54,139 bases of DNA from NCBI GenBank assembly GCA_934647165.1, contig CAKUFA010000014.1:1-54139 (forward strand), written 5' to 3'. The position numbers and the translations under genes were made by a program. Position 1 is the first letter of the stretch; each line of letters begins with the position of its first letter. Below, piece by piece: positions 23,864-32,494 of this stretch. The stretch is from an uncultured Clostridia bacterium (GTDB taxonomy: Bacteria; Bacillota; Clostridia; Christensenellales; Aristaeellaceae). The notes beneath the pieces were generated by a model. That model was given only the letters and a program-made list of their open reading frames with translations, was not told the origin of the DNA and made no database searches.

Positions 23864-25094
23864 GTCCGCTTTGCTTTTTTCCGCCGGGATCCGGCATAAC
23901 TACACCGCCGCGGCGAACGGCCGCTTTGCCGAATCTGTCCCGCACACGGTCGATGGTGCTTTCCAGCCGCAGCCTGCGCGGATCATCCGCAGGCACATCC
24001 TCCAGGAAGGACAGCTGCATGGGCGTTTCTTCCCCCTCCTGCATGAGGGTGGAGGCTGTCACCGTCATCAGCCGCACCGGCGCATCCTCGCGCCAAAAAG
24101 TCTCCAGCAGCCCACACGCCACTTGATAGATCGTTTGGGTCAGGCTGGTGGGCGCTTCCAACGTCCGCTGCCGGGAAATAACCTTCAGCTGCGGATTTTT
24201 GATCTGCAGCGTCACCGTGCGCGCCTTGAGTCCCTGCCGCCGCAGCTGCGCGCCCACGCTTTCACACAGGGGCAAAAGCCCGGCGCGGCACGACTCATAG
24301 CCTACCAGGTCACGTGGGAATGTTTCGCCGCGGCCAATGCTCTTGGCCGCATCCACATCTCCCCAGCAGCGCACAGGGCTGTCGTCCATGCCGTTGACCA
24401 TGCGCCACAGTCCTTCTCCCTGTTTGCCCAGCAAGCGCGTCAACGCTTCCGGCGTGCACTCCGCCAGCTGCCCCACGGTGTTCACACCCATGTGGGCGAG
24501 GGTTTGAGCCGTGGCCTGCCCGACAAACAGAAAATCCTGCACCGGCAAGGGATAGAGCAACTCCCGCACGTTCTCCCGGGTAATGACCGTCGTTGCATCC
24601 GGTTTTTTGTAATCGCTGCCCATTTTCGCCCAGGTTTTGTTGTCGCTCACCCCAACGGAGATGGTCACGCCCGTTTCCTCCCGCACACGGCGGCGAAGCA
24701 AGTCCGCAATGGTCTTTCCATCCCCAAAAAGCGTACGCGACCCGGTTACATCCAGCCAGCTTTCATCCACCGAAAAGGGTTCCACCTGGTCGGTCACATC
24801 CAGGTAAATGGCATTGATACGCCGGCTCATGTCTCTGTATTTTTCGTGATGGGGCGGCAGAAGCACCAGCTCCGGACATTTCCGTTTTGCCTGCCACACC
24901 GTTTCCGCCGTTTGAATGCCAAATTTCTTGGCCGGCATGTTCTTGGCAAGGATAATGCCGTGCCGCCCCTCCGGGTCGCCTGCCACCGCCACGGGCCTGT
25001 CCCGCAATTCCGGATGCTCCAGCAATTCCACCGAAGCGAAAAAGCTGTTGCAGTCGCAATGGAGGATGGTTCGTTCAGCATTCATCATCATCAT
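23856..25094 (-). CDS. dinB: DNA polymerase IV (Y-family)
   Basis: About 412 residues. The start is one of four consecutive ATG codons (25094-25083); all lie inside the 3' end of the upstream zinc-ribbon gene, so translation is coupled. Y-family motifs are clear: HCDCNSFFASVELL with the first metal Asp, FSVDESWLDVTG with the catalytic Asp-Glu, the fingers segment AVAGDPEGRHGIILAKN, an HhH region (TLAHMGVNTVGQLAE) and the little finger. The C-terminus includes MQLSFLED, which resembles a beta-clamp-binding motif (QLSLF type). It does error-prone bypass of damaged DNA. No LexA-type box was seen. Confidence 0.93.
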   Translation of the reverse strand: MMMMNAERTILHCDCNSFFASVELLEHPELRDRPVAVAGDPEGRHGIILAKNMPAKKFGIQTAETVWQAKRKCPELVLLPPHHEKYRDMSRRINAIYLDVTDQVEPFSVDESWLDVTGSRTLFGDGKTIADLLRRRVREETGVTISVGVSDNKTWAKMGSDYKKPDATTVITRENVRELLYPLPVQDFLFVGQATAQTLAHMGVNTVGQLAECTPEALTRLLGKQGEGLWRMVNGMDDSPVRCWGDVDAAKSIGRGETFPRDLVGYESCRAGLLPLCESVGAQLRRQGLKARTVTLQIKNPQLKVISRQRTLEAPTSLTQTIYQVACGLLETFWREDAPVRLMTVTASTLMQEGEETPMQLSFLEDVPADDPRRLRLESTIDRVRDRFGKAAVRRGGVVMPDPGGKKQSGQK

Positions 25095-25311
25095 CGTCCT
25101 GCGGCATGAAGGACTCCGCCAGCGCTTCCGGCGTAAAGCGCGGGTCAAAAGCCAGCGCGCGCAGCGCGTCCTTCTGCACAACGGTGTTGGTGCCGAGGCA
25201 ATCATTGCAGCGATAGCCGCAATCCGGGCACACGCATCCCAAATGATCGCTCTCCGCCTGAATCATATAAGTTCCGCATTCCTTGCAGCTGCACCGCATG
25301 GCCTGATTCAT
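25075..25311 (-). CDS. Small zinc-ribbon protein upstream of dinB
   Basis: The 78-residue product starts after AGGAGAGG. It carries eight cysteines in three clusters, CSCKEC (7-12), CVCPDC (26-31) and CNDC (35-38), so it should bind one or two zinc ions. The tail is acidic (QDDDDDEC). The stop codon lies inside the dinB coding region, so the two are made together. I do not recognise a named family; an accessory role to translesion synthesis is only suggested by the overlap. Confidence 0.75.
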   Translation of the reverse strand: MNQAMRCSCKECGTYMIQAESDHLGCVCPDCGYRCNDCLGTNTVVQKDALRALAFDPRFTPEALAESFMPQDDDDDEC

Positions 25312-25338
25312 CTTCCTCTCCTATTTCCATCAGTTTTC

Positions 25339-25367
25339 ATCATAGCACGTTTACCACGCGATTGCAA
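25339..25367 (-). promoter_or_regulatory. Promoter of the zinc-ribbon-dinB operon
   Basis: On the minus strand TTGCAA (25367-25362), a 17-bp spacer ending TGC, and TATGAT (25344-25339): an extended -10. Confidence 0.75.
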
Positions 25368-25385
25368 GCAAACGGAAAGTGGGGA

Positions 25386-25413
25386 TTGACAGGCGCGCCG
25401 CATGGGGTACAAT
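25386..25413 (+). promoter_or_regulatory. Promoter of galM
   Basis: TTGACA (25386-25391), a 16-bp spacer and TACAAT (25408-25413). It is divergent from the dinB operon promoter 19 bp away. Confidence 0.8.
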
Positions 25414-25449
25414 AGAAGCAGGTAAATCTACTAAAGGAGGGCTTTCCCC

Positions 25450-26520
25450 ATGGCAATTACCAGCAGGGAATTCGGCAAAAACGAGCACGGTGAAACCGTC
25501 ACGCAATATGTGATGACCAACCATGCAGGCGCAAATGTGAAAATGATTGACTACGGCGCAACCATCACCTCCCTTTGCGTGCCGGATAAGGACGGCACAC
25601 TGGCGGACGTGGTGCTTGGCTTTGATGACATGGCGGGTTATCTGAAGGGGCACGGCCACATGGGCGAAACCATCGGCCGCTATGGCAACCGCATCGGTCA
25701 TGCCGCCTTCACGCTGGATAGCGTGACGTATCATCTGGCTAAGAACAACGGTGAAAATCACCTTCACGGCGGCAATATCGGCTATGGCGTGAAGATGTGG
25801 GAAGTCTCCACCCTGGAAGAGAACACCCAGGATACGCTGATTTTCCATATGGTCAGCCCCGATGGTGAGGAAAACTATCCCGGCACGCTGGATGTGACCG
25901 TCACCTATACCTGGACGGACGCCTGCGATTTGATTATCCGCTACCGCGCCACCACGGACAAGGCCACCTTGTGCAACATGACCAACCACGCCTATTTCAA
26001 CCTGGCCGGTCACGATCACGGCGATGTGCGCGATCAGGTGCTGTATATTGACGCGGATGTGATAACCCCCGTGGATGCGGGGCTGATCCCCACAGGCGCC
26101 TATATGCCGGTTGCGCAAACGCCCTTTGACCTGCGCGAAGGTGAGCTGGTGGGAGACGGTCTCGATGTGGCGGCCCAATATCCGCAGATGGTGCTGGCCG
26201 GCATGGGATACGACCATAACTATGTGCTGCGCAAAGGCTGCGCCATGGGTCTTGCCGCCTGCATGCACGACGAGCGCTCCGGCCGCACGATGGAGGTCAT
26301 CACCGACCAGCCCGGCGTGCAGCTGTATACCGGCAATTCCGTGGATTTTGACGGCGGCAAGGGCGGCGTGCACTATGGCAAGCATGCCGGGCTGTGCCTG
26401 GAGACCCAGCATTTCCCGGATTCGCCCAACAATCCCCAGTGGCCTACCACCACCCTGCGCCCCGGCGAGCATTATGATACCACCACCATTTATGCCTTCC
26501 GTGTGGATGCGGGCGAGTAA
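25450..26520 (+). CDS. galM: Aldose 1-epimerase (mutarotase)
   Basis: The 356-residue protein follows AAAGGAGG. GalM motifs are present in order: DYGATITSLCVPDKDG, GETIGRYGNRIG, NHAYFNLAG with the catalytic His, and LCLETQHFPDSPN with the catalytic Glu near the end. It interconverts alpha and beta anomers of galactose and glucose. It is monocistronic; a GH42 beta-galactosidase 12 kb away could supply its substrate. Confidence 0.95.
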   Translation: MAITSREFGKNEHGETVTQYVMTNHAGANVKMIDYGATITSLCVPDKDGTLADVVLGFDDMAGYLKGHGHMGETIGRYGNRIGHAAFTLDSVTYHLAKNNGENHLHGGNIGYGVKMWEVSTLEENTQDTLIFHMVSPDGEENYPGTLDVTVTYTWTDACDLIIRYRATTDKATLCNMTNHAYFNLAGHDHGDVRDQVLYIDADVITPVDAGLIPTGAYMPVAQTPFDLREGELVGDGLDVAAQYPQMVLAGMGYDHNYVLRKGCAMGLAACMHDERSGRTMEVITDQPGVQLYTGNSVDFDGGKGGVHYGKHAGLCLETQHFPDSPNNPQWPTTTLRPGEHYDTTTIYAFRVDAGE

Positions 26521-26599
26521 ACGCAGCCTTTCAGGCAGCCGCCTTTTGAAATAGGCCTGCCCTGATTTTCCCTAAAAACTCATGTGTCCACTCTGCAAA

Positions 26600-26646
26600 A
26601 GCAGGCAGCACCGAGCGCCCTTAGCGAGCCCGGCGTGCTGCCTGCT
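26600..26646. terminator. Bidirectional terminator between galM and noc
   Basis: AGCAGGCAGCAC and GTGCTGCCTGCT form a perfect 12-bp stem. CCTTTCTT follows on the plus strand and TTTTGC on the minus strand. Confidence 0.8.
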
Positions 26647-26652
26647 CCTTTC

Positions 26653-27483
26653 TTATCTGCCGCACCCCGCCTTTCGGGTGGGAATCCGTACCACCACCTC
26701 CACCTCTTCGCCCATGGTACGCTGGGTCGCCGTGGCGTGAATGCCCGCATCCTGCATCTGCGCTGCAATGGCACGGATGGCGTTAACGTAAAGCCGGTAG
26801 TCCCGCATCACACTGATGGTGCGGCCCCCCGGCACAGGCTGCACCGGCAGGCGGCTCATGGCGCTTTTCACCAGCAGCTCCGCATCACGCACACATAGCC
26901 TCTGCTCGGCCACCCTCCTGGCAATTGCCAAGCGCATCCGGCTATCCGGCAAACGCATCAGCGCATGCGCCACGCCTTCGGGCAAATTCTCTTCCAGCAG
27001 CACAGCACGCAGCTCTCTGTCCATGCCGCAAAGCTTCAATTTCTGGCTAACGCACGCACTGCTTCGTCCAAGGGCAGTGGCCAGCGTTTCTTTTTTCACG
27101 CCATAATCCTTCGTCAGTCGCGCCATGGCGTCCGCTTCTTCCAGATAGTGCAGCTTGCCGGACAGGAGCGCCGTCATCAACCCGCGCGCACCCTGTGATT
27201 GAGCGGACAGATGCAGCACCACCGCGTCGATATGCGTCAGCCCCGCCATGCGGCAGGCCAAATAACGCCGGTTGCCCGACAAAATACGGTATCGCCCATC
27301 CCCCACGGATTCCACCATAATCGGGCGAATAAGCCCTTCCCGCTGGATGGACGCAGCCAGCTGCTCCAGCGGTATGCGCGTTCCCTGGGCAAAAAGCGCC
27401 TCCTGCCGGAGAATGATGCTGCCCATGGGCAGCCAGCACACCTGGCGCGCACATCCTGCGCCGTTTCTGGCATCATCGAGCAT
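26653..27483 (-). CDS. noc: ParB/Noc-family DNA-binding protein
   Basis: 276 residues from MLDDARNGAG, where GGAGGAGG precedes the ATG. The N-terminal half is a ParB domain (IPLEQLAASIQREGLIRPIM, YRILSGNRRYLACRMAGL), followed by a helix-turn-helix (LATALGRSSACVSQKLKL) and a C-terminal dimer region. It lies just past rsmG with one methyltransferase between. B. subtilis noc, which keeps Z-rings off the nucleoid, sits next to rsmG, so noc is more likely than spo0J/parB. No parA/soj partner is adjacent, which also favours noc. The protein has the ParB arginine patch region as SGNRRY. Confidence 0.82.
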   Translation of the reverse strand: MLDDARNGAGCARQVCWLPMGSIILRQEALFAQGTRIPLEQLAASIQREGLIRPIMVESVGDGRYRILSGNRRYLACRMAGLTHIDAVVLHLSAQSQGARGLMTALLSGKLHYLEEADAMARLTKDYGVKKETLATALGRSSACVSQKLKLCGMDRELRAVLLEENLPEGVAHALMRLPDSRMRLAIARRVAEQRLCVRDAELLVKSAMSRLPVQPVPGGRTISVMRDYRLYVNAIRAIAAQMQDAGIHATATQRTMGEEVEVVVRIPTRKAGCGR

Positions 27484-27603
27484 GGCCTGTCCTCCTCCCG
27501 GGCATTGCGCCCCAAGGCAGGGTTGCCGGCTTGTCCTGTGCCTCCCCCCGAAAATCACCGGCCGCACCGGCGTCCCTGCTTTTCACCCCTTCTGCTTCTC
27601 CAT

Positions 27604-27661
27604 AAAAAAAACCTGCCGGAAGCGCGGAGAACCGTTCGTCCTCTCTCGCGCTCCCGGCAGG
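27604..27661 (-). terminator. Strong terminator between the methyltransferase and noc
   Basis: CCTGCCGG (27612-27619) and CCGGCAGG (27654-27661) close a long stem that includes GCGCG/CGCGC. On the minus strand eight Ts follow. noc must therefore have its own promoter, but none is clear in 27484-27603. The rest of 27662-27809 holds another GCCGGG/CCCGGC hairpin near 27762-27789 and no gene. Confidence 0.85.
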
Positions 27662-27809
27662 GCATTTTTCCGTTTTTGCGGTGGATTTTCCGCATTTCCG
27701 GTCGAACGCAGCCGAATTTTCCCGGCTGCGCTTCCATCCTTCACCCGATTTTTCCCGAATGCCGGGGAACGATTCCGCTTTCCCGGCAGCACGTAACCCT
27801 CTGTTTTTC

Positions 27810-28559
27810 TCAGACTTTTCCCAGAAAGCACTTCGTCACATAGGGATAGTGCACATGTCTGTCCTCACTGAAACAGTCGAATACATCCACAAGCGCCGCC
27901 ACGTATTCCGTATATCCCGCTTCCCCTTCCTTCGGCGTATAAGAGGAGGACAGGTTCCGGGTCAGGAACATTTCGCGGTCATACAGGTAGTCGTGTGCAA
28001 ATTGCATTTCCTCAATTTTGCCGTAGAAAAAGTCCCTCAATCCTCCCACCGTCATGTCCATGCCGTTGGATGAACCGTGGAACCCCGGGCAAAAGCGCCG
28101 GTTAACCTCCGCGTTGGCCTTCAGCACCCCGCTGGAAAAGTCCCTATCGTTCCAAACAAGCATCACATATCCGTCCGGCGTCAGCATGCGGCGGCATTCC
28201 GCCAGGAACGCGCCTCGGTTAAACCAGTGGAAGGCCTGCGCGGCGCACACCAGCTGCACGCTGCCGTCCGCCACACCCGTGTGCTCCGCCGTGCCTGCAA
28301 GCAGGGTCACATTGGCCGCATCCTTCAGTGCAAGCGCCGCCTGGCTGCGCATGTCGTCATTGGGTTCCACAGCCAGCACCCGCGCCGCATGCCTGGCCAG
28401 CAGCTCGGTAAAAATGCCTGTGCCCGCGCCAATATCCGCCGCAACCATGCTGTCCGTCAACACCCCACGTGCCTCCAGCGCCTCAAACAGCGCGTCCGGA
28501 TAGCCGGGGCGTCCTTTGGCATATACGTTTCCTTTTCCGGAAAATTTCTGCTCGTTCAC
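27810..28559 (-). CDS. Class I SAM-dependent methyltransferase
   Basis: 249 residues from a GTG at 28559 that overlaps the rsmG stop (GTGTGA). The longer frame runs inside rsmG and is not used. It is a Methyltransf_11-type enzyme: motif I VAADIGAGTGIFTELLA, acidic loop VEPNDDMR, then AEHTGVADGSVQLVCAAQAFHW, which is typical of the YcgJ/ubiE-like group acting on small molecules. The C-terminal half has a substrate-specific insert. The substrate is unknown. It is coupled to rsmG and ends at a strong terminator. Confidence 0.85.
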   Translation of the reverse strand: MNEQKFSGKGNVYAKGRPGYPDALFEALEARGVLTDSMVAADIGAGTGIFTELLARHAARVLAVEPNDDMRSQAALALKDAANVTLLAGTAEHTGVADGSVQLVCAAQAFHWFNRGAFLAECRRMLTPDGYVMLVWNDRDFSSGVLKANAEVNRRFCPGFHGSSNGMDMTVGGLRDFFYGKIEEMQFAHDYLYDREMFLTRNLSSSYTPKEGEAGYTEYVAALVDVFDCFSEDRHVHYPYVTKCFLGKV

Positions 28560-29284
28560 ACCTTCGCTCCCAATGGTTTTTTCGTTGGTGTGCCCGCTTT
28601 GCGCGGATAGATGCGCGCCGTATGCGTCACCTTGCACATGGGCAGCAGCAGGTGCTGCCAATCACGCCCGGGAATGGCATAGGCAATGGGTTTCTCTGCC
28701 TTGCCCCCAGCCAGGAAGGCCGCCTTGCGCCCCTGTTCCATCTCTTCCAGCAGTGCCGGACCTTTCCAGCACAGCGCCATACCGCCTAGTTTCACCATGG
28801 GCAGCAGATACTCGGCCAGCACGTTCACAGGGGCAACAGCCCGCGCAACCGCCACGTCATATTGTTCGCGGTGCGCACTGTCGCGCCCGGCATCCTCGGC
28901 ACGGCTGTGCAAAAGGGTCACGTTGTCAAGGGCAAGCTCGTCCGCCACGGCCTGCAAAAAATTCAGCCGCTTTTGTTGGGCGTCCATCAGTGTCACCTGC
29001 AAGCCCGGACAGGCCAGTGCCAGCGGCATGCCCGGCAGCCCGGCGCCCGTTCCCACGTCAATCAACCGCCCTTCCCTGGGCAAAAGCCCTGGCAACGTCA
29101 GCGCCATCAGGCTGTCCGCATAGTGCCGGTCGATCATCTCATTCTCGTCCGTCACGTTGGTCAAATCCATGCGGGTGTTCCAGTCCAGCAGCATGCGGTG
29201 ATACACGGCTATCTTTTCTGCCAGCTCCTCTTCGCAGGGAATACCGCACTGCAGCAGCCGTTCCCTTATCTGTTCCGCTTTCAT
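28556..29284 (-). CDS. rsmG: 16S rRNA (guanine-N7) methyltransferase
   Basis: The 242-residue protein has the GidB/RsmG layout. Helical N-terminus (YHRMLLDWNTRMDLTNVTDE), SAM motif DVGTGAGLPGMPLAL (76-90), LMDAQQKRLNFLQ, and the family signature VARAVAPVNVLAEY. It methylates G527 in 16S rRNA; loss gives low-level streptomycin resistance. It follows a DUF218 gene by 13 bases and overlaps the next gene, so it is inside an operon from about 32.5 to 27.6 kb. Confidence 0.96.
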   Translation of the reverse strand: MKAEQIRERLLQCGIPCEEELAEKIAVYHRMLLDWNTRMDLTNVTDENEMIDRHYADSLMALTLPGLLPREGRLIDVGTGAGLPGMPLALACPGLQVTLMDAQQKRLNFLQAVADELALDNVTLLHSRAEDAGRDSAHREQYDVAVARAVAPVNVLAEYLLPMVKLGGMALCWKGPALLEEMEQGRKAAFLAGGKAEKPIAYAIPGRDWQHLLLPMCKVTHTARIYPRKAGTPTKKPLGAKV

Positions 29285-29297
29285 CCTGTGCCTCTTT

Positions 29298-29912
29298 TCA
29301 GTCCAGTGGCAGATGCAAATACTTCTGCCCCCAGTATTTCAGCCAGCTGAGCGCCTCACGGGTATAATTCTTCAGCCAATACTCCGCCTTGGTGGGGCTG
29401 CCTTTACCGCTGGAAGAAAGCCCCATATCCTGCGCCAATGCCATGGCGCGCGGCAGGTGATAGTCGCTGGTCACAATCATCACCTGCTTTGCCCCGGCAC
29501 TTTCCAGCAGTCTGGCAGCATTTCGCAGGTTCTGCCTGGTGTTGAAGGAGGTGTCGTCCACCAGGATCTGCTCTTCCGGCACGCCTTTTGCCATCAGGTA
29601 TTCCTTCATCACCTGTCCCTCCGGCGCAGGCTCGTTTGCTCCCTGCGCGCCGCAGGTCACAATCAGGCACGGCTGCTTTTCCCACATCGCATACGCCTCG
29701 TCCATCCGCCATGTCAATTGAAGGGACAACTGGCCGTCGGGCTTCACCTGCGCACCCAGCACCACAATCGCGTCATAGTTTTCCCGGGCGGGCACATGGT
29801 TCTGCTTCCACACAATCATGCCAATGATGCCTAAAAATGCCGCTATTCCCACGATCGCCAGGCAAAGCAGAATTTTCATCCACCGGTGTCCTCCATGGCT
29901 CTTTTTGCTCAT
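29298..29912 (-). CDS. DUF218 / YdcF-like membrane-anchored protein
   Basis: 204 residues. A membrane segment lies at about 12-35 (MKILLCLAIVGIAAFLGIIG), followed by an extracytoplasmic DUF218 domain (PF02698): YDAIVVLGAQVKPDG, FNTRQNLRNAARLLE, and VTSDYHLPRAMALAQ. The family includes SanA, ElyC and YdcF, linked to envelope integrity and undecaprenyl-phosphate metabolism. It overlaps radC by four bases. A second DUF218 protein lies on the other side of radC. Confidence 0.87.
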   Translation of the reverse strand: MSKKSHGGHRWMKILLCLAIVGIAAFLGIIGMIVWKQNHVPARENYDAIVVLGAQVKPDGQLSLQLTWRMDEAYAMWEKQPCLIVTCGAQGANEPAPEGQVMKEYLMAKGVPEEQILVDDTSFNTRQNLRNAARLLESAGAKQVMIVTSDYHLPRAMALAQDMGLSSSGKGSPTKAEYWLKNYTREALSWLKYWGQKYLHLPLD

Positions 29913-30688
29913 GCTTTTCTCTGCTCCTTTGCTTTTGTCCCCTGCGCAGGCCGCTTAGGCGCCATGCGTCCTGTGCTATCCGCTGCAACCGGCCTTGCTG
30001 CCGCCCCCTCTGCATCCAGGTCGCCATGCTGCATCATGCTGTAGGCCTCATCTCCTGCAACCACCATGTGATCCAGCAGCGTCACCCCAAGAGCCGACAG
30101 CAGCTCCTGCAAAATGAGCGTTGTGTCAATATCCGCCTGGGATGGCTGTGCCGAGCCGCCGGGATGGTTGTGGCACAAAATCACACTGTGCGCGTTGTAG
30201 TTCAGCGCCGCTTCCACCACCGTGCGGGGATAGGCGTTCACCTCGCTCAGGCTTCCTTCCGCCACCAGCCGCCGCCCCAGCACCTGTGCGTCCGCGCTCA
30301 ACGCAATAAGGTAGAAATGCTCCGTCCTCAGCCCCGAAAGCAGCGCCAGGCAGTAGGTCTGCGCTTGCCGCCGGTTTTCAATGCGCTGCTTTTCCTCCAG
30401 CACGCAAGCCGTGTAGCGCCGCCACAAGGGCAGCATCAGGGAAATCAGCGTGGCAGATTCTTCCCCCACGCCGCTCACCGTCATCAGCTGCTCGGGCCGC
30501 GCTTCCATCACGCCCTTCAGGCTGCCGAAAGCGTCCAGCAGCGCATGGGCAGTGGGGTTTACATCCCCACGGGCACGGCCATAGAACAGCAGCAGCTCCA
30601 GCACCTCATGGGGTGCAAAGCCGGCCAGCCCTTCCCTGCGAAAACGCTCCCGCATCCGTTTGCGGTGCCCGTCATGGATGTTGGTCAT
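29909..30688 (-). CDS. radC: RadC-family JAB/MPN domain protein
   Basis: 259 residues. An N-terminal helix-hairpin-helix region (HEVLELLLFYGRARGDVNP, VSGVGEE) precedes the MPN+/JAMM domain with His173, His175 and Asp186 in HNHPGGSAQPSQAD. It ends in a basic Lys/Arg/Ala tail of about 30 residues, longer than usual. RadC proteins were once linked to repair, but their true role is unclear. It overlaps genes on both sides by four bases. Confidence 0.92.
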   Translation of the reverse strand: MTNIHDGHRKRMRERFRREGLAGFAPHEVLELLLFYGRARGDVNPTAHALLDAFGSLKGVMEARPEQLMTVSGVGEESATLISLMLPLWRRYTACVLEEKQRIENRRQAQTYCLALLSGLRTEHFYLIALSADAQVLGRRLVAEGSLSEVNAYPRTVVEAALNYNAHSVILCHNHPGGSAQPSQADIDTTLILQELLSALGVTLLDHMVVAGDEAYSMMQHGDLDAEGAAARPVAADSTGRMAPKRPAQGTKAKEQRKA

Positions 30689-31359
30689 GCCTTTTCTCCC
30701 TTTCTAGGATGATGCCGTTCGCCTGCATCCTGTTCGTCCCGCAAAAGAAAATCAGCCAGTACCTGCGTCACCTGCATGCCGCACCGGCTTACCTCACCAA
30801 GAACCTTTTCGCGCCCTTCTGCCGTCAGGTACCAATCTTCCCGGCTTTCCCCCGGCACATGGCACGGGCACACCAGCAGCTCCGTTTCCGGGAACGCCGC
30901 CTGATAATACAGCTTTGCCCGACGCGCATGAGGCGCGTGGCAGCAAAGGAGGGCGCGTTCCACCCGCAGCCCCCGGGCATCGCAGACTTTCCGGGAAAAC
31001 TGCGCGTTTTCCCAGGTATAGGTGGCTTCATCCTCCCGCAGCATAGCCTCTTCCGGCACCCCCGCATGCAAAAGCACATCCCGCATATAGGCCCATTCCG
31101 TTGCATATTCTCCGTGATAAGCCGCTCGGTATTCCTGCGGCACACCCGCAAATTTTCCCAGTGTGATGCTGTATTTTCCTGATGGCACAATCAGCGGCGC
31201 GTACCCTGCATGGTAAAGCTCCGCCGCTCGAAGCACATGCCCCGGATGCACGTTTCCCGGAATGAAAATGATGTCCGCCCGTTGCGGCGTATCCTCCGTA
31301 AAAATGAATTCATTTACCGCCCGCACATAGGCCATGGCGGATCTCTTTTCTGCGCCCAT
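30685..31359 (-). CDS. DUF218 / YdcF-like protein, soluble form
   Basis: 224 residues from the ATG at 31359, which shares its A with the TGA of the upstream gene (TGATG). A later ATG at 31335 is possible. It has DUF218 features (ADIIFIPGNVHPGHVLRAAELY, TYTWENAQFSRKVC, LLCCHAPHARRAKLYYQ) but no signal or membrane segment, unlike the copy at 29298. This version resembles cytoplasmic YdcF-type proteins. Its substrate is unknown. It overlaps radC by four bases. Confidence 0.8.
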   Translation of the reverse strand: MGAEKRSAMAYVRAVNEFIFTEDTPQRADIIFIPGNVHPGHVLRAAELYHAGYAPLIVPSGKYSITLGKFAGVPQEYRAAYHGEYATEWAYMRDVLLHAGVPEEAMLREDEATYTWENAQFSRKVCDARGLRVERALLCCHAPHARRAKLYYQAAFPETELLVCPCHVPGESREDWYLTAEGREKVLGEVSRCGMQVTQVLADFLLRDEQDAGERHHPRKGEKA

Positions 31360-32459
31360 CAATAGTACCGCCAAATGTCCAGGCAAGCCTGCCTTTCCAT
31401 GTCGCTCATGGGGGCAAACGCCTGGCGGTAGATGCGGCGAATTGTCTGCTCACTCAGCGCCACGGGATGATTGCTCAGCCGCTGTACATTCACCTTTTCG
31501 GCAAGCTCATCCAGCACAGCCGGGTCATCCAGCTTCGGCGCTGTCATGTCCAGGTCCAGCAAAATACCCTGCAATAGCTTCGGCGCCATCAAATCGCTGC
31601 CAAGGCGCATCACGCCCGCAAGCTCCATCAGCACAGGCAGCATCTCCTCATGGGTGCTCATTTCCGCCCATAAAAACGGCAGTGTCAGCGCACAGGCATG
31701 GCCGTGGGCAATGCCCAGGCGTTTGGTCAGCCCATAGCTCAGGGCGTGTGCAGCCGTTGTGCGCGTCACCGCAATGGCTTTGCCGCTGCGATAGGCCGCC
31801 TCCAGCATTTCCTCCGCCGCGTGGGTGTCCCCAGCCACATAGGCCCGCAGGTTGTCCAGCACACCCCGGATGGCCAGATATGCGGCCACCCGGCTGTCCT
31901 CTGTTGCACCTTTTGCCCAATAGGATTCAATGCCCTGGCTGAGCGCATCCAGCGCGCAGCTCTTTTTGTGATACAGAGGCAGGCTGTCCAGCAGGTTTGC
32001 ATCCAGCACCGCGGCATCCGGCGTCAGCACCTGGTGGCTCAGGGAGTGCTTCGTTCCATCCACATACACAACGGCAAAGGGCGTCGCTTCCGAGCCCGTA
32101 CCGGCGCTGGTTGGAATGGCAATATGCGGCACGCCTTCACTCGCAAGATCGCCTGAGAGCGCCTGCTCCGGCGTTTGCGCCATCAGGAGCGCCTTCACGC
32201 CTTTGGCTGTGTCCATGGCGCTTCCCCCGCCAAGGGAGATCAGCCCATCGCATCCTTTTTCGCGAAAGAGCGCTGCCCCAAAGGCACAGTCCGCCCAGTC
32301 CGGGTTCGGATGATAATCCGAGAATACGGGCGCATCCGGCATCCCCAGCTTCTCCACCTGCGCACGCCCAACAATCATCGGACATGTGATCTTCAACTCT
32401 TTCATCAAGGCGGGCAGCTTGTCCATACTTCCCCTGCCGCGGCGCAGCTTTTGCATCAC
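31359..32459 (-). CDS. Iron-containing alcohol dehydrogenase family, phosphonoacetaldehyde-reductase-like
   Basis: 366 residues from GTG 32459 or ATG 32456, behind AAAGGAG. The NAD motif is GGGSAMDTAK (77-86), and IPTSAGTGSEAT is at 115-126. Metal ligands should be Asp171, a His four residues on, His238 and His254. In this protein the second position is Gln175 (DALSQGIES), a change I associate with the phosphonoacetaldehyde reductase-like branch; RTTAAHALSYGLTKRLGIAH also fits that branch. It is the first gene of the operon with the DUF218 proteins and radC. Metal and substrate need testing. Confidence 0.82.
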   Translation of the reverse strand: MMQKLRRGRGSMDKLPALMKELKITCPMIVGRAQVEKLGMPDAPVFSDYHPNPDWADCAFGAALFREKGCDGLISLGGGSAMDTAKGVKALLMAQTPEQALSGDLASEGVPHIAIPTSAGTGSEATPFAVVYVDGTKHSLSHQVLTPDAAVLDANLLDSLPLYHKKSCALDALSQGIESYWAKGATEDSRVAAYLAIRGVLDNLRAYVAGDTHAAEEMLEAAYRSGKAIAVTRTTAAHALSYGLTKRLGIAHGHACALTLPFLWAEMSTHEEMLPVLMELAGVMRLGSDLMAPKLLQGILLDLDMTAPKLDDPAVLDELAEKVNVQRLSNHPVALSEQTIRRIYRQAFAPMSDMERQACLDIWRYY

Positions 32460-32494
32460 AATCTCAGTCTCCTTTCGCGTAGCAACATGGCTTT

